Source: Silanimonas sp021297925 (lineage in GTDB: Bacteria; Pseudomonadota; Gammaproteobacteria; Xanthomonadales; Xanthomonadaceae). From it: a stretch of 64,000 nt of DNA. This document shows positions 41,229 to 49,880 of the stretch, piece by piece (positions within the stretch are counted from its first letter, which is position 1; every line of letters starts with the position of its first letter). Location of the stretch: assembly GCA_027532825.1 (NCBI GenBank), contig JAPZTL010000009.1, positions 186,001 through 250,000 on the forward strand. Direction: 5' to 3'. Made by a program: the position numbers and the translations under genes. The notes below the pieces were generated by a model. That model saw only the letters and a list, made by a program, of their open reading frames with translations, ran no database searches and was not told the DNA's origin.

Positions 41229-41962
41229 TGCTGAAGAAGCCCTTCACCGAAGTGCCGGGCCAGCGCCAGGTGCGCAGCTTCGTGCTGCGCCAGGGCCGAC
41301 TGACCGACGGCCAGCAGCGGGCGCTGGACGAGCAATGGCCGCGCTACGGGCTCGACTACATGGGCACGCCGCGCGACTTCGACGCGGCTTTCGGCCGCAC
41401 CGCGCCGCTGGTGGTGGAGATCGGCTTCGGCAACGGCGAGCAACTGCTGTTCGCCAGCGCGAACGAGCCCGGGAAGAACCTGGTCGGGATCGAGGTGCAT
41501 GCCCCCGGCGTGGGCCGCCTGCTGCACGGGGCCGCGGAGGCCGAGGCGGCCCACCTGCGCGTCTACTGCCACGACGCGGTCGAGGTACTGAACCACGAGG
41601 TCGCCGAGGGCAGCCTCGACGAGGTGCGCATCTACTTCCCCGACCCCTGGCACAAGAAGCGCCACCACAAGCGCCGGCTCGTGCAGCCCGACTTCGTCGC
41701 CCTGCTGGCGCGGAAGCTCAAGCCAGGCGGCCTGCTGCACCTGGCCACCGACTGGGAGGACTACGCGCGGCAGATGCTGGCGGTCTGCGACGCCGAGCCG
41801 GCCCTGCGGAATCGCGCCGGCCTCGATGCGGGCACCGGCGACGAGGCGCTGGCCCGTGGCGCCGTGGAGCGTCCGCAATGGCGCCGGCAGACGCATTTCG
41901 AGTCGCGCGGCCTGAAGCTGGGCCACGGCGTCTGGGACCTGCTCTACGAACGCAGGGACTGA
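41228..41962 (+). CDS. trmB: tRNA (guanine-N7-)-methyltransferase
   Basis: 244 residues; SAM-dependent m7G46 formation in tRNA. Motifs: VEIGFGNGEQLLFASANEP (SAM site), VGIEVHAPGVGRLL, and RIYFPDPWHKKRHHKRRL (catalytic signature). It starts on the last base of the thiG stop, as in many proteobacterial thiG-trmB operons. The downstream transporter starts 9 bp after its stop and may be co-transcribed. Confidence 0.97.
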   Translation: MLKKPFTEVPGQRQVRSFVLRQGRLTDGQQRALDEQWPRYGLDYMGTPRDFDAAFGRTAPLVVEIGFGNGEQLLFASANEPGKNLVGIEVHAPGVGRLLHGAAEAEAAHLRVYCHDAVEVLNHEVAEGSLDEVRIYFPDPWHKKRHHKRRLVQPDFVALLARKLKPGGLLHLATDWEDYARQMLAVCDAEPALRNRAGLDAGTGDEALARGAVERPQWRRQTHFESRGLKLGHGVWDLLYERRD

Positions 41963-41970
41963 GCCCCGCC

Positions 41971-43827
41971 ATGGAACCCGCCGACCTCGCCCTGAGCCGC
42001 GACATGATCGTCGTGCTGGGGCTGGTCGGCTTCACCATGGCGATGTTCATGACGGACCGCATCCGCGCCGACGCCACGGCGCTCGTCGTGCTGGTGGCGC
42101 TCGGGCTGTTCGGCATCGTGCCGGCCTCGCGCCTGTTCGACGGCTTCGCCGGCAACGCGGTGATCAGCCTGATGGCGACGATGGTCTTGGCCGCGGGCCT
42201 CGATCGCACCGGCGCGCTGAACCGGGTGGCGCAGAACCTGCTCCGGTGGTCGAACGGACTCGAGTCGCGGCTGTTGCTGATAGCCTCCGGCGTCGCCGCC
42301 GGGCTGTCGGCGTTCATGCAGAACCCGGCGGTCACGGCCCTCATGCTCCCGGTGGCCTCGCGCCTCGCGGGCCGCACCGGCATCTCGCTGTCGCGGCTGC
42401 TGCTGCCGATCGCCGCCGCGGTGCTGATGGGCGGTTCGCTGACGATGATCGGGTCGTCCCCGCTGATCCTGCTCAACGACCTGCTGGTCGCGGCGAACCG
42501 CCACCTGCCGCCGGGCGTGGACGCGCTGCAGCCGCTGCCGCTGTTCGCGCCGCTGCCGATCGGCATCGCGCTCGTTCTGCTTTCGCTGGTGTACTGGCAT
42601 TTCGGCGCCCGTCGATGGCTGGCCGACGATGCGCTGAAGGGCGTCGCGCCGGCACGCACCGACAGCTACTTCGCCAAGGCCTATGGCATCGAGGGCGAAC
42701 TCTGGGAACTCACCCTGACCCCGGACAGCCCACTGGTTGGAATGGCCGTGGGCGAAGCGGAATCCCAGCCGGGCACGCCGCTGTTCCTCGCGCTGGCGAC
42801 CGGGGGCGACGCGCGGCTCGCGCCGCCGGCCGACGAACGCCTTTGGGTGGGCAGCGTCATCGGCGTCATGGGGCCCGCACAGGCCATCCAGGACTATGCG
42901 CAGAAGAACCTGCTCCGCGTGTCCGGCCGACTGCGGCAGTTCGCCGACCTGTTCAACCCGGCGCGGGCCGGGATCTCGGAGGCCGTCGTGCCGCCGACCT
43001 CCTCGTTCGTCGGTCGACGTCCCGAGGAACTGCGCCTGCGCAAGCGCGCCGGGATCAGCCTGCTGGCGATCAACCGCGACAACCAGGTGTGGCGGGAGAA
43101 CCTCCGGCGGATCCCGCTGAAGGCCGGCGACCTGCTGGTCTTCCACAGCGTCTGGACCGACCTCGCGCAGGCCGCTGAATCGCGCGATTTCGTCGTGGTC
43201 ACCGACTACCCGAAGGACGAGCAGCGCCCGCACAAGCTCGGATGGGCCGTGTCGATCTTCGTCGCGACCATGGCACTGGCCTTCAGCACGCTGGTGCCGG
43301 TGCCGCTGGCCCTGATGGCGGGCGCCGCCGCCCTGCTGGTCACGGGCGTGCTCGACATGGACGAGGCCTACGCGGCCATCAGCTGGCGCTCGGTGTTCCT
43401 GATGGCCTGCCTGATCCCGCTCGGCTGGGCGATGGACGCCACCGGCGCGGCCAACTGGGTCGCACAGCACACGCTCGCCCGGCTCGGACCCGATACGCCG
43501 CTGTGGGCCCTGCAGTTCGCGCTGGGCTTGCTCACGGCCCTGTTCGCGCTGGTCATCGGCAACGTCGGTGCGACCGTCATCATGGTGCCGATGGCGATCA
43601 ACCTCGCGCTGGCGGCGGACGGCTCGCCGGGCGCCTTCGCCCTGGTCGCGGCCCTGGCGGCGACGAACAACTTCGTCTCGGCCTCGAACCCGGTGCTGGC
43701 CATGGTCGCCGGCCCCGCCGGCTACACCGGCCGCGACTTCTGGCGCACCGGCTGGCCGCTGACGCTCGCGTATCTCGTCGTGACCGTCGGGATGGTCCAC
43801 CTCATCGAACCGTGGATTGCCCGGTGA
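41971..43827 (+). CDS. SLC13/DASS-type transporter with two TrkA-C domains
   Basis: 618 residues. Membrane segments cover about 10-205, then a soluble stretch (about 225-410) with two TrkA-C-like RCK domains (ELTLTPDSPLVGMAVGEAES and AVVPPTSSFVGRRPEEL), then a second membrane half (about 415-618). The pattern, with NPAVTALMLPVASRLA and TNNFVSASNPVLAMVAG, is that of the CitT/SLC13 anion symporter group. The RCK domains suggest regulation by a bound nucleotide or ligand. Substrate (sulfate, dicarboxylate or other) cannot be assigned. It is 9 bp downstream of trmB. Confidence 0.88.
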   Translation: MEPADLALSRDMIVVLGLVGFTMAMFMTDRIRADATALVVLVALGLFGIVPASRLFDGFAGNAVISLMATMVLAAGLDRTGALNRVAQNLLRWSNGLESRLLLIASGVAAGLSAFMQNPAVTALMLPVASRLAGRTGISLSRLLLPIAAAVLMGGSLTMIGSSPLILLNDLLVAANRHLPPGVDALQPLPLFAPLPIGIALVLLSLVYWHFGARRWLADDALKGVAPARTDSYFAKAYGIEGELWELTLTPDSPLVGMAVGEAESQPGTPLFLALATGGDARLAPPADERLWVGSVIGVMGPAQAIQDYAQKNLLRVSGRLRQFADLFNPARAGISEAVVPPTSSFVGRRPEELRLRKRAGISLLAINRDNQVWRENLRRIPLKAGDLLVFHSVWTDLAQAAESRDFVVVTDYPKDEQRPHKLGWAVSIFVATMALAFSTLVPVPLALMAGAAALLVTGVLDMDEAYAAISWRSVFLMACLIPLGWAMDATGAANWVAQHTLARLGPDTPLWALQFALGLLTALFALVIGNVGATVIMVPMAINLALAADGSPGAFALVAALAATNNFVSASNPVLAMVAGPAGYTGRDFWRTGWPLTLAYLVVTVGMVHLIEPWIAR

Positions 43828-43881
43828 TGGCTTCGTGAAGGCGTGCTAGGCTGCCTTCATGTCCCCTCGGAGGGTCTCCCG

Positions 43882-44403
43882 ATGGTCCGCTCGCTCAGCG
43901 ACCGCCTCCGCCGAATCGAGGTCCGCCTGCTCACGCTCGGCGCCCTGGCCTGCGCCGCGCTGCTCGTGTGGCATGTGCGCGACGACCTCGCCTCACTCGT
44001 TGCCGACGGTGCCGGCATCGGGGCTTGGGTAATGTTCGGGGCCAAGCTCTCGCTGCTCGAGGCGGCGATGATGACCCCATGGGTGATCCTCTCGATGCTG
44101 AGCCGCGCGCTGCTGCGCGAGACGGAGCGGGCCCGCTACCGCTTCGCCGGGCTGGCGATCACCGTGTCGGCCTGCCTCGGCGTCGCGGCACTGCTCACCG
44201 TCGGCCGGATGAACGTCCACTTGGACGCCCCGGTCGACAGCCTGCTGGGCGAAGCCGTGCCGGCGCTGCTGCTGTTGACCGGCTGCGCGGTGCTCTACGG
44301 TGGTCTGGTCTTCCTGGCGCAGCACGGCGCTCTGGAGCGTTTCAGTCCCCGACCCAGCTCACCTGCCAGCCCCCCGGCACGGGTGCCGTCGACAGGGCGC
44401 TGA
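43882..44403 (+). CDS. Four-helix inner-membrane protein of unknown function
   Basis: 173 residues from ATG 43882, which has GGAGGG nine bases upstream. Four hydrophobic segments lie at about 17-32, 45-72, 92-107 and 128-150, followed by a Pro/Ser/Ala tail. The third helix pair carries several charged residues (ETERARYRF). It resembles uncharacterised small membrane families such as UPF0114/YqhA-type only in size and topology. The 3' end overlaps the convergent Rieske gene by 62 bp. Confidence 0.65.
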   Translation: MVRSLSDRLRRIEVRLLTLGALACAALLVWHVRDDLASLVADGAGIGAWVMFGAKLSLLEAAMMTPWVILSMLSRALLRETERARYRFAGLAITVSACLGVAALLTVGRMNVHLDAPVDSLLGEAVPALLLLTGCAVLYGGLVFLAQHGALERFSPRPSSPASPPARVPSTGR

Positions 44404-44689
44404 GCGCCCCCCCTCGACCGGGGCCATCGACGCAGCGTCCATCGACGAGATCGAACTGGGCGCCATGGGCCGCACACACCAACCGTCCGTCGTGCACGAG
44501 GAAGTGCCCCGGCGCGTAGTCGAGGCGTCGACCGGCATGCGGGCAGACGTTCTGCCAGACGACCAGATCACCTCCGTTCCTGCGGGCAATGACGTCGATC
44601 AACTGCCCATCCTCGCCGATCAGGAGGGCGACGAGCTCGCCATCGGGCACCTGTTCCTCAGTGATTAACGCTTCGCTTACCTGCCCCAT
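44342..44689 (-). CDS. Rieske [2Fe-2S] ferredoxin-like protein
   Basis: 115 residues. Both cluster-binding boxes are present: CPHAGRRLDYAP (C-x-H) and CAAHGAQFDLVDG (C-x2-H), 17 residues apart, as in soluble Rieske ferredoxins. ATG 44689 was chosen; a second ATG at 44704 adds five residues. No oxygenase catalytic domain or reductase follows. Its 3' end overlaps the convergent membrane-protein gene by 62 bp. Electron partner unknown; a small-subunit role for a dioxygenase is one option. Confidence 0.85.
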   Translation of the reverse strand: MGQVSEALITEEQVPDGELVALLIGEDGQLIDVIARRNGGDLVVWQNVCPHAGRRLDYAPGHFLVHDGRLVCAAHGAQFDLVDGRCVDGPGRGGALSALSTAPVPGGWQVSWVGD

Positions 44690-44737
44690 CGGGACCCCGT
44701 CCATACTCGGCCGCCTTCGATTGTCGCACTTCGGGCC

Positions 44738-45010
44738 ATGACCGGACTGTTCCAACGCCTGCACCGCCTCCGCCCCAGCCGCCCCCGCCATCCGCTGCTG
44801 CGCATCGGGTTCGCCCTGCTGGGGCTCGCGCTGGTCGTGCTGCTGGTCGCCGGCAGCGTGTTCATCGGCCTCGGCATGCTGGCCTGGCGCCTCGCGCACA
44901 AGCTGCGCCGCCCGCCCGCCCCGGCGCATCGCCCCGGCGTGATCGATGGGGAGTTCCGGGTGGTCGACGCCCAAGGCCTGCCGCGCCGGACGGCCCCGAC
45001 CGGCCGATGA
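44738..45010 (+). CDS. Small membrane protein, coupled to FAH hydrolase
   Basis: 90 residues: basic N-terminus (about 1-20), one long hydrophobic helix (IGFALLGLALVVLLVAGSVF, about 23-42, extended to 53), then a basic and hydrophilic tail. The stop overlaps the next ATG (ATGA). No family recognised. Divergent from the Rieske gene across about 50 bp. Confidence 0.6.
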   Translation: MTGLFQRLHRLRPSRPRHPLLRIGFALLGLALVVLLVAGSVFIGLGMLAWRLAHKLRRPPAPAHRPGVIDGEFRVVDAQGLPRRTAPTGR

Positions 45011-45699
45011 GCCGCGATCTCTTCCGGGCGCCGCCCGCGCCGCGCCTCGCCTTCATCGGCCGCGACCTGCAGTTCCCGGTCCATCGCATCTACTGCGTGG
45101 GCCGGAACTTCGCCGACCACGCGAAGGAAATGGGCGCACCCGTCGAACGCGGCACGCCGACGATCTTCATGAAGCCGGCGGACGCGATCCACCGCGACGC
45201 GGCCCTGCCCTATCCGCCGGGAACGACCGACCTGCACCACGAGGTCGAGATGGTGGTCGCCCTCGGTCGCGATGCCGGCGGCCCGCTGTCGCCGGGCGAA
45301 GGCCTTGCGCTGGTCTGCGGCCACGGCGTCGGACTCGACCTCACGCGGCGCGACCTGCAGGCGATCGCGAAGGACAAGCGCCTGCCGTGGGACGTCGCCA
45401 AGGGCTTCGACGCGTCGGCGCCGGTGTCGGCGCTGCGGCACGTGGACGACGGCCGACCGGGCCCCGGCGCGGCGCTCTGGCTCGAGGTCAACGGTGAACG
45501 CCGGCAGGCCTCGACGTTGGGCGAGATGATCTTCGGCGTCGACGACATCCTCGTTCACCTGTCCCAGCTCTTCCGGCTGCGCGCCGGCGACCTGGTCTTC
45601 ATGGGCACGCCCGCGGGCGTGGCGGCGCTGAAGCCAGGCGACCGCTATCGCGCGGTGCTCGAGGGCATCGCCGAGCTCGACGGCCGCGTCGAGGGCTGA
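45007..45699 (+). CDS. Fumarylacetoacetate hydrolase family protein
   Basis: 230 residues, FAH fold. Motifs: IYCVGRNFADHAKEMG, PTIFMKPADAIH, the divalent-metal residues in HHEVEMVVALGRD (E-x-E), GVGLDLTRRDLQ, and DLVFMGTPAGVAALKPGD. Closest by pattern to fumarylpyruvate hydrolase/oxaloacetate tautomerase-type members such as YcgM. The substrate is probably a fumaryl- or acylpyruvate. Coupled to the small membrane protein gene. Confidence 0.88.
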   Translation: MSRDLFRAPPAPRLAFIGRDLQFPVHRIYCVGRNFADHAKEMGAPVERGTPTIFMKPADAIHRDAALPYPPGTTDLHHEVEMVVALGRDAGGPLSPGEGLALVCGHGVGLDLTRRDLQAIAKDKRLPWDVAKGFDASAPVSALRHVDDGRPGPGAALWLEVNGERRQASTLGEMIFGVDDILVHLSQLFRLRAGDLVFMGTPAGVAALKPGDRYRAVLEGIAELDGRVEG

Positions 45700-45780
45700 G
45701 CACCGGGGCGGCTACCGCCGCCCGCCCCCAACCGCTAGGCTCGCGGGGCTGCGATCGGCAGCGCCCCCAGCGGAGCAGCC

Positions 45781-46200
45781 ATGGGCCTCCTCACCGAGTT
45801 CAAGGAATTCGCGATGCGCGGCAACGTCGTCGACCTCGCGGTCGGCGTCGTGATCGGCGCCGCTTTCGGCAAAATCGTCGGCAGCCTCGTCGAGCACGTG
45901 ATCATGCCGCCGCTGGGACTGCTGATCGGGGGCGTCGACTTCTCGGGCCTCAGGTGGGTCCTGGTGGAACCCGTCGCAGCGACGGCCGCGGCGCCGGAAG
46001 TGAAGGAGGTCGCGATCGCCTACGGCCTGTTCCTCAACACCGTCGTGCAGTTCGTCATCATCGCCTTCGCCATCTTCGTCGTCGTCAAGGCGATCAACCG
46101 CCTCCGCCGAGTGGAGCCCGCGGCACCCGCCGCGCCGCCGGCGCCAAGCGACGAGGTGAAGCTGCTCACCGAGATCCGTGACGCCCTGCGTTCGCGCTGA
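45781..46200 (+). CDS. mscL: Large-conductance mechanosensitive channel
   Basis: 139 residues; homopentameric inner-membrane channel opening on hypo-osmotic stress. MGLLTEFKEFAMRGNVVDLA, AVGVVIGAAFGKIVGSLV (pore helix), and the second helix LNTVVQFVIIAFAIFVVVKA are diagnostic. The C-terminal helical bundle (DEVKLLTEIRDAL) is present after a Pro/Ala linker. ATG 45781; independent transcription likely. Confidence 0.97.
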   Translation: MGLLTEFKEFAMRGNVVDLAVGVVIGAAFGKIVGSLVEHVIMPPLGLLIGGVDFSGLRWVLVEPVAATAAAPEVKEVAIAYGLFLNTVVQFVIIAFAIFVVVKAINRLRRVEPAAPAAPPAPSDEVKLLTEIRDALRSR

Positions 46201-46219
46201 CCCCAAGGAGGCCCGTCGG

Positions 46220-47644
46220 ATGATCCCCCGCCCTCTGCTCGCGCTCGCGATCGGCGCCCTGCTGGTCGACCCGGCGCGGTCCGCCGCCCCGGGGAGCGGC
46301 CTCGATGCCGATGACCTCGCCATCGCCGCCGCCCTGCGCGATGGCACGCTCGCGTCGAACCCCTCCTACGCGCTGGTCGAGGACCTCACGACGACCGTCG
46401 GGCCCCGCCTCGCCGGAACGCCCGCCGACCATCGCGCCGTCCGCTGGGCGGAAGCCCGGTTCAAGGCGTTGGGCTACGACCGGGTCTGGACGCAGGAGGT
46501 CACGTTCCCCTACTGGCGTCGCGGCCATGAGTCCGGCGCCATCGTCGGCGCGCACGCGCAGCCGCTGATGCTGACGACGCTCGGCGGCTCGGTGGGCACC
46601 GGCGGACGGCCGATCGAGACCGAGGTCGTGATGTTCCCGGACCTCGACGCGCTGAAGGCGGCACCGGACGGTAGCCTGGCGGGCAAGATCGCCTTCATCG
46701 ACCGGCGCATGGAGCGCTTACGCGACGGCGCGGGCTATGGCCCCGTGGTCGGCGCGCGCTCGGACGGCGCCTCGGAAGCCGCACGGAAAGGCGCGGTCGC
46801 GCTGCTGATCCGCTCGGTCGGCACGAGCCGGAATCGCTTCGCGCACACCGGCCAGATGCGATACGCCGAAGGAGTGCCGAAGATCCCGGCCGCGGCGCTG
46901 TCCACCCCGGACGCGGACCAGATCGCCCGCCTGCTGGCGCGTGGCGAGACCGTGCGCGTTCGGCTTGATCTTGCCGCGGTCGAGGCCGGCATCGGTCACT
47001 CGTGGAACGTGTTCGGCGAAGTGACCGGGCGCGAAAAGCCCGACGAGGTCGTCGTCATCGGCGGCCACCTCGACTCCTGGGACCAGGGCACGGGTGCGCT
47101 CGACGACGGCGCTGGCGTGGCGATCACGATGGCGGCCGGCGCGGCGATCGCCAAGGCGCCGCGGCGCCCGGCCCGCACGGTGCGCGTGATCGCGTGGGCG
47201 AGCGAGGAGAACGGCCTGATGGGCGCCCGCCAGTACGCGGCGTCGGTCGGCGCCGGCTGGGCGGCGCACCAGGTCGCCGCCGAAAGCGACTTCGGCGCGG
47301 GCCGCATCTATGCGCTGCGCGCCGGCGCCTCGCCCGAGGCCTGGCCGGTGGTCGAGGCCATCGGCACCGTGCTGGCGCCGCTGGGCATCGCGACGGAATC
47401 GAGCGGCGGCGGGCCCGGCCCCGACGTCGGGCCGCTGGTCGCCCTCGGGGTGCCGTGGGCGCAGCTCGCGCAGGACGGCACCGACTACTTCGACTATCAC
47501 CACACGCCGAACGACACGCTGGACAAGATCGATCCCGCGGCGCTCGACCAGCAGGTCGCCGCTTACGCCGCGTTCGCGTGGCTGGCCGCGGAGACGGACA
47601 TCGACTTCGGACAGGCCCCGGTGCCGCCCGCGGGCGGGCGCTGA
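46220..47644 (+). CDS. Secreted M28-family metallopeptidase (carboxypeptidase Q-like)
   Basis: 474 residues with a signal peptide (about 1-22, ending RSA). A PA-like region (about 110-250) precedes the zinc-peptidase domain. M28 ligands are visible: H283 and D295 (GGHLDSWDQGTGALDDGAG), E329/E330 (WASEENGLMG), D357 (ESDFGAG), and a C-terminal His in YFDYHHTPNDT. The AAG, RLAGTPAD and TFPYWRRG features resemble plasma glutamate carboxypeptidase/carboxypeptidase Q. Likely periplasmic or secreted, removing single residues from peptides. 19 bp downstream of mscL. Confidence 0.9.
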   Translation: MIPRPLLALAIGALLVDPARSAAPGSGLDADDLAIAAALRDGTLASNPSYALVEDLTTTVGPRLAGTPADHRAVRWAEARFKALGYDRVWTQEVTFPYWRRGHESGAIVGAHAQPLMLTTLGGSVGTGGRPIETEVVMFPDLDALKAAPDGSLAGKIAFIDRRMERLRDGAGYGPVVGARSDGASEAARKGAVALLIRSVGTSRNRFAHTGQMRYAEGVPKIPAAALSTPDADQIARLLARGETVRVRLDLAAVEAGIGHSWNVFGEVTGREKPDEVVVIGGHLDSWDQGTGALDDGAGVAITMAAGAAIAKAPRRPARTVRVIAWASEENGLMGARQYAASVGAGWAAHQVAAESDFGAGRIYALRAGASPEAWPVVEAIGTVLAPLGIATESSGGGPGPDVGPLVALGVPWAQLAQDGTDYFDYHHTPNDTLDKIDPAALDQQVAAYAAFAWLAAETDIDFGQAPVPPAGGR

Positions 47645-47664
47645 GGCCGGGGGACCCTCAGCGC
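47638..47664. terminator. Inverted repeat holding both convergent stop codons
   Basis: Perfect 9-bp arms GCGCTGAGG / CCTCAGCGC (47638-47646 and 47656-47664) with a G-rich loop. The M28 stop (TGA) is in one arm and the opposite gene's stop in the other. Candidate bidirectional terminator. Confidence 0.6.
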
Positions 47665-48575
47665 AGCGCGCGGAGGGTCCAGAGGCCGTAGAAGGCCGTC
47701 TCGGGGACGAAGCTGTGCACCCACTCGGCGCGCCGGAAGCCGGCGCTCCGCAGGGCGTCCAGCAGGTCCCAGCCGAAGTGGTACCAGCACAGCACGCCAC
47801 CGGCGACCGGGTCGCCGTGGATCTCGGGCGGCAGCAGATGCTCGATGCCTCCCTGCGCATCGAAGCGCGCGCGCACGAGCGTGTCCTGCTCGGTCTCGAG
47901 GAAGGGCACGCTCATCACGAGGCGCCCGCCGGGCGCCAGCACGCGGGCGAACTCCCGCAAGGCCGCCGGATAGTCCGGCACGTGCTCGAGCACATCGAAG
48001 CAGCCGATCGCATCGAGGGATGCCGCCGGGCGGTCAAGCGCGGTGACGTCGGCCTCGTGCAGCGTGCCGCCGCCGCCGAGGGCTTCAAACCATCGCTGCA
48101 GCCTCGGACGGCGCTCCTCGTCGAGCCCGAACTCGCTGCCCTCGGCGTGGGCGACGTGACGCTGGAGCCAGACGAAGGCCGGCGAGGCCTGCTCGGTCAG
48201 GTAGACGCGGGCCTGCCCGCGATCCAGCCCGGCCAGCAGCAGCGCGAGCCCATGGCGCATCCGCGCATTGATGCCGCAGGCGGCGCAGGCGAGGCCCTCG
48301 CGGGTGTCGAAGCTCGCGGCATCGCCCACGCGGCCGAACGCGCGTCGCTCGCCGCACAGCACGCAATGCGCCACCAGCCCGTCGTCGACGAGGGCGGCGG
48401 GCAAGTGGTTGCGGACCTGCCACTGCGCCTTCAGGCGGTCGTGGCCGGGGCCGTCGCGTTCGGCGAGGAAGGACGCGCGGTCCGTCCAGGCCCGGCCGGG
48501 GACATCGATGGCCGACGCCGACGCGCGACGCGGCACGGGCGGCAGGCGGCGACGCCAGAGCGAACGCAGGTCCAT
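47658..48575 (-). CDS. Zinc-ribbon SAM-dependent methyltransferase
   Basis: 305 residues. A four-cysteine zinc-ribbon-like module comes first (C71/C74 and C97/C100: HCVLCGERRAF, ACAACGINARMRH), then a class I methyltransferase domain with LDAIGCFDVLEHVPDYPAAL, ARVLAPGGRLVMSVPFLE and a WYHFGWDLLDAL C-terminus. The GxGxG SAM loop is unusually altered (LYLTEQASPAF region), so cofactor binding is inferred. The ATG shares one base with the upstream stop (TGATG), tying it to the HExxH protein. Substrate unknown; such enzymes often methylate lipid- or sugar-linked groups. Confidence 0.75.
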   Translation of the reverse strand: MDLRSLWRRRLPPVPRRASASAIDVPGRAWTDRASFLAERDGPGHDRLKAQWQVRNHLPAALVDDGLVAHCVLCGERRAFGRVGDAASFDTREGLACAACGINARMRHGLALLLAGLDRGQARVYLTEQASPAFVWLQRHVAHAEGSEFGLDEERRPRLQRWFEALGGGGTLHEADVTALDRPAASLDAIGCFDVLEHVPDYPAALREFARVLAPGGRLVMSVPFLETEQDTLVRARFDAQGGIEHLLPPEIHGDPVAGGVLCWYHFGWDLLDALRSAGFRRAEWVHSFVPETAFYGLWTLRALR

Positions 48576-49837
48576 CAACGGAGCAGGCGCGACTGGAGGA
48601 CGTCCGACGGGCGGCCGGCGACTTCCCGGACCACCTCGTCGAGGTCCTCCCGGGACACTTCGCGGAGCTCCACCAGCCGCTTCATCACGTCGTCGAGCGA
48701 CTTGCGCCCTCCGGTGCGGGCACGGATCTCGGCGTCGAGGTCGCGGAACAGGATGACGGCGCGAGCGGTCTGGGGCCCCCAGCTGCGGGCCCCGACCAGG
48801 GTCCGCACGCCGCGCCCGTGGTTCGCCATCCAGTCGAAGGCGCGGTCGCGCCGCGCGTCGCTGAGCAGGCCGGCGCGGTTGAGCAGGGTGATGGAGTAGT
48901 ACTCGGCCGTGCCCTCCGCGATCCAGTCGTCGCCCTCGGCGCCGCGGACGCGCGTCACCATGTGCACGAGCTCGTGGACGAGCGTGGAGCTGCCGTTCTC
49001 GCTGATCAACGGCCGGTCGGAATGGATGAACAGCGAACGCGGGCCGGACAGGCCGCCCCGCCACATCGGGTCGCCGGCGCTGACGATCAGCAGCTTCGAC
49101 GGCAGGTCGCCGAAGGCGGCCTCCATCTCGGGGGCCACGAGGTTGATGAAGGCCAGCTTGTCGTTTCGACGGACTTCGTCTTCCTTCGGGCCGGCGATGC
49201 TGACCTCGAAGCCGTCGATGAACTCGCGGCGGGTGCCCACCTGGCCGGCGATCATCCAACCGACGGGACGGTCGAAGCGCCGCTCCGGGTTCACGACGAC
49301 GAACGCGTCGCGATCGCGGCTGTGGCGGTAAGGCGTGTCGACGTTGGTCCAGCCGGGAGGCAGCGCGAAGCGCAGGCGGGCATCGGAATCGGCGCCGCGC
49401 GTGGTGCGCGCGGCCATCGCCGGGAACAGGTCGTCGCCACGGACGATCACCCAGTCGCGCGTCATGCGGGCGTCGTAGCCGCCGCCGCGGCGCTGGTGGT
49501 CGATGCGATACCGCCAGCGCAGCGTCGAGGCCTTGCGGGGGTCCGGCTCCCAGGTCCAGCGGTCGCCCGCCTGCACCAGCCGGCCGCCCTCGGCGCGCAC
49601 GCGCGAGTAGCGGACGGGATCGAAGCGCATGGCCAGCGAGACGGCCCGGCCGCTGCGCGGCGTGTGCGTCAGGCTGACGTCCGCGACGCCCTCGGCCGGC
49701 AGGAAGGCGACGCGGTAGTCGACGTCGTACGAAGTGCGCTGGGCGGCGGCCCAGGGGGCGGCGGCCAGCAGGACGAAAAGGACGGCGACACGCCACAGCG
49801 GGCGCATCAAGCAGGCAGTCGACAGGACCGTGGACAT
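48575..49837 (-). CDS. Exported HExxH (gluzincin-like) protein
   Basis: 420 residues with a signal peptide (MRPLWRVAVLFVLLAAAPWA; ATG 49807 is an alternative start). An N-terminal beta-rich region (about 35-200) is followed by a zinc-type site LVHELVHMV (H288-H292), with EGTAEYY (E308/E312) about 20 residues on. That spacing fits gluzincin peptidases such as M61. The overall layout (beta domain plus peptidase core) is also M61-like, but no direct match can be claimed. Translationally coupled to the downstream methyltransferase. Confidence 0.7.
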   Translation of the reverse strand: MSTVLSTACLMRPLWRVAVLFVLLAAAPWAAAQRTSYDVDYRVAFLPAEGVADVSLTHTPRSGRAVSLAMRFDPVRYSRVRAEGGRLVQAGDRWTWEPDPRKASTLRWRYRIDHQRRGGGYDARMTRDWVIVRGDDLFPAMAARTTRGADSDARLRFALPPGWTNVDTPYRHSRDRDAFVVVNPERRFDRPVGWMIAGQVGTRREFIDGFEVSIAGPKEDEVRRNDKLAFINLVAPEMEAAFGDLPSKLLIVSAGDPMWRGGLSGPRSLFIHSDRPLISENGSSTLVHELVHMVTRVRGAEGDDWIAEGTAEYYSITLLNRAGLLSDARRDRAFDWMANHGRGVRTLVGARSWGPQTARAVILFRDLDAEIRARTGGRKSLDDVMKRLVELREVSREDLDEVVREVAGRPSDVLQSRLLR

Positions 49838-49880
49838 CGGGATCGGCGGCGGGGAAGGTCGCGCCGCAGTATGCCGCCGC

